Translations under genes and position numbers: made by a program | Part shown: piece after piece, positions 5,298 through 5,320 of the stretch | How the letters are laid out: each line of letters begins with the position of its first letter | Position numbering within the stretch: the first letter of the stretch is position 1 | The notes under the pieces: model-generated | Told to the model about the DNA's origin: nothing | The model's input: the letters and a program-made list of their open reading frames with translations, nothing else | Databases searched by the model: none | Assembly: GCA_902806365.1 (NCBI GenBank) | Contig: CADCWJ010000504.1 | Span: 1-5,320 of the forward strand | Length of the DNA stretch: 5,320 bases | Direction: 5' to 3' | From: an uncultured Thermomicrobiales bacterium | GTDB taxonomy: Bacteria > Chloroflexota > Chloroflexia > Thermomicrobiales > UBA6265

Positions 5298-5316
5298 CTG
5301 GCATCGGGATCGCCAG
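5298..5316 (+). terminator. Weak hairpin after the small cupin gene, possible terminator cut by the window edge
   Basis: CTGGC (5298-5302) and GCCAG (5312-5316) can pair around a 9-base loop, 10 bases after the cupin stop codon. The stem is short and the window ends before a U-tract could be judged. Confidence 0.25.
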
Positions 5317-5320
5317 CGCC

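Noticed and set aside
1..5320. CRISPR array, insertion sequence or transposase
   Set aside because: No regularly spaced repeats, terminal inverted repeats with a transposase frame, or target-site duplications were seen.

Overview
This 5.3 kb window is GC-rich bacterial DNA. It carries the 3' end of a fatty-acid desaturase gene, a complete two-component system on the minus strand, and two unrelated cupin-type genes on the plus strand. Between the cupin genes lies what looks like the decayed tail of a flavin monoamine oxidase. A Chloroflexota (Thermomicrobia-like) or related high-GC source is my best guess. It rests on the style of the PDGRF-containing multi-pass histidine kinase, the Ala-Gln-Glu-Ala-Thr-Pro sequence after the signal peptide of the secreted protein, and the codon bias. 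It is an inference, not a proof.

Layout: positions 2-469 (+) encode the C-terminal 155 residues of a membrane delta-9 type acyl desaturase with the third histidine box. A GC-rich hairpin at 503-533 separates it from the convergent two-component operon. On the minus strand, a 690-residue sensor kinase (start 3347, stop 1275) is followed by a 218-residue NarL/LuxR-type response regulator (start 1278, stop 622). The regulator most likely starts at a TTG that overlaps the kinase stop as TTGA, so the two are probably translationally coupled. The kinase has about ten membrane segments, a GAF-like domain, a HisKA_3 dimerisation domain and a HATPase_c domain.

Positions 3348-4105 form a long, mostly non-coding divergent region with several CCCG/CGGG inverted repeats and a possible ECF-type promoter. 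It drives a lysine-free, strongly acidic secreted protein (4106-4627) whose sequence suggests a cupin fold without metal ligands. Immediately after it, 4640-4822 reads as the last ~60 residues of a flavin monoamine oxidase (PGQQ and HFAGEH motifs), with the conserved GAxESG segment damaged. This stretch also holds two long inverted repeats. The last gene (4896-5288) is a small cytoplasmic cupin with an HxH motif.

How they may work together: the kinase and regulator form one signalling unit. Its stimulus and targets are not visible, although the neighbouring desaturase invites comparison with the DesK/DesR membrane-fluidity system. The cupin genes appear to be separate transcription units. The window holds no RNA gene, CRISPR array or insertion sequence that I can see.
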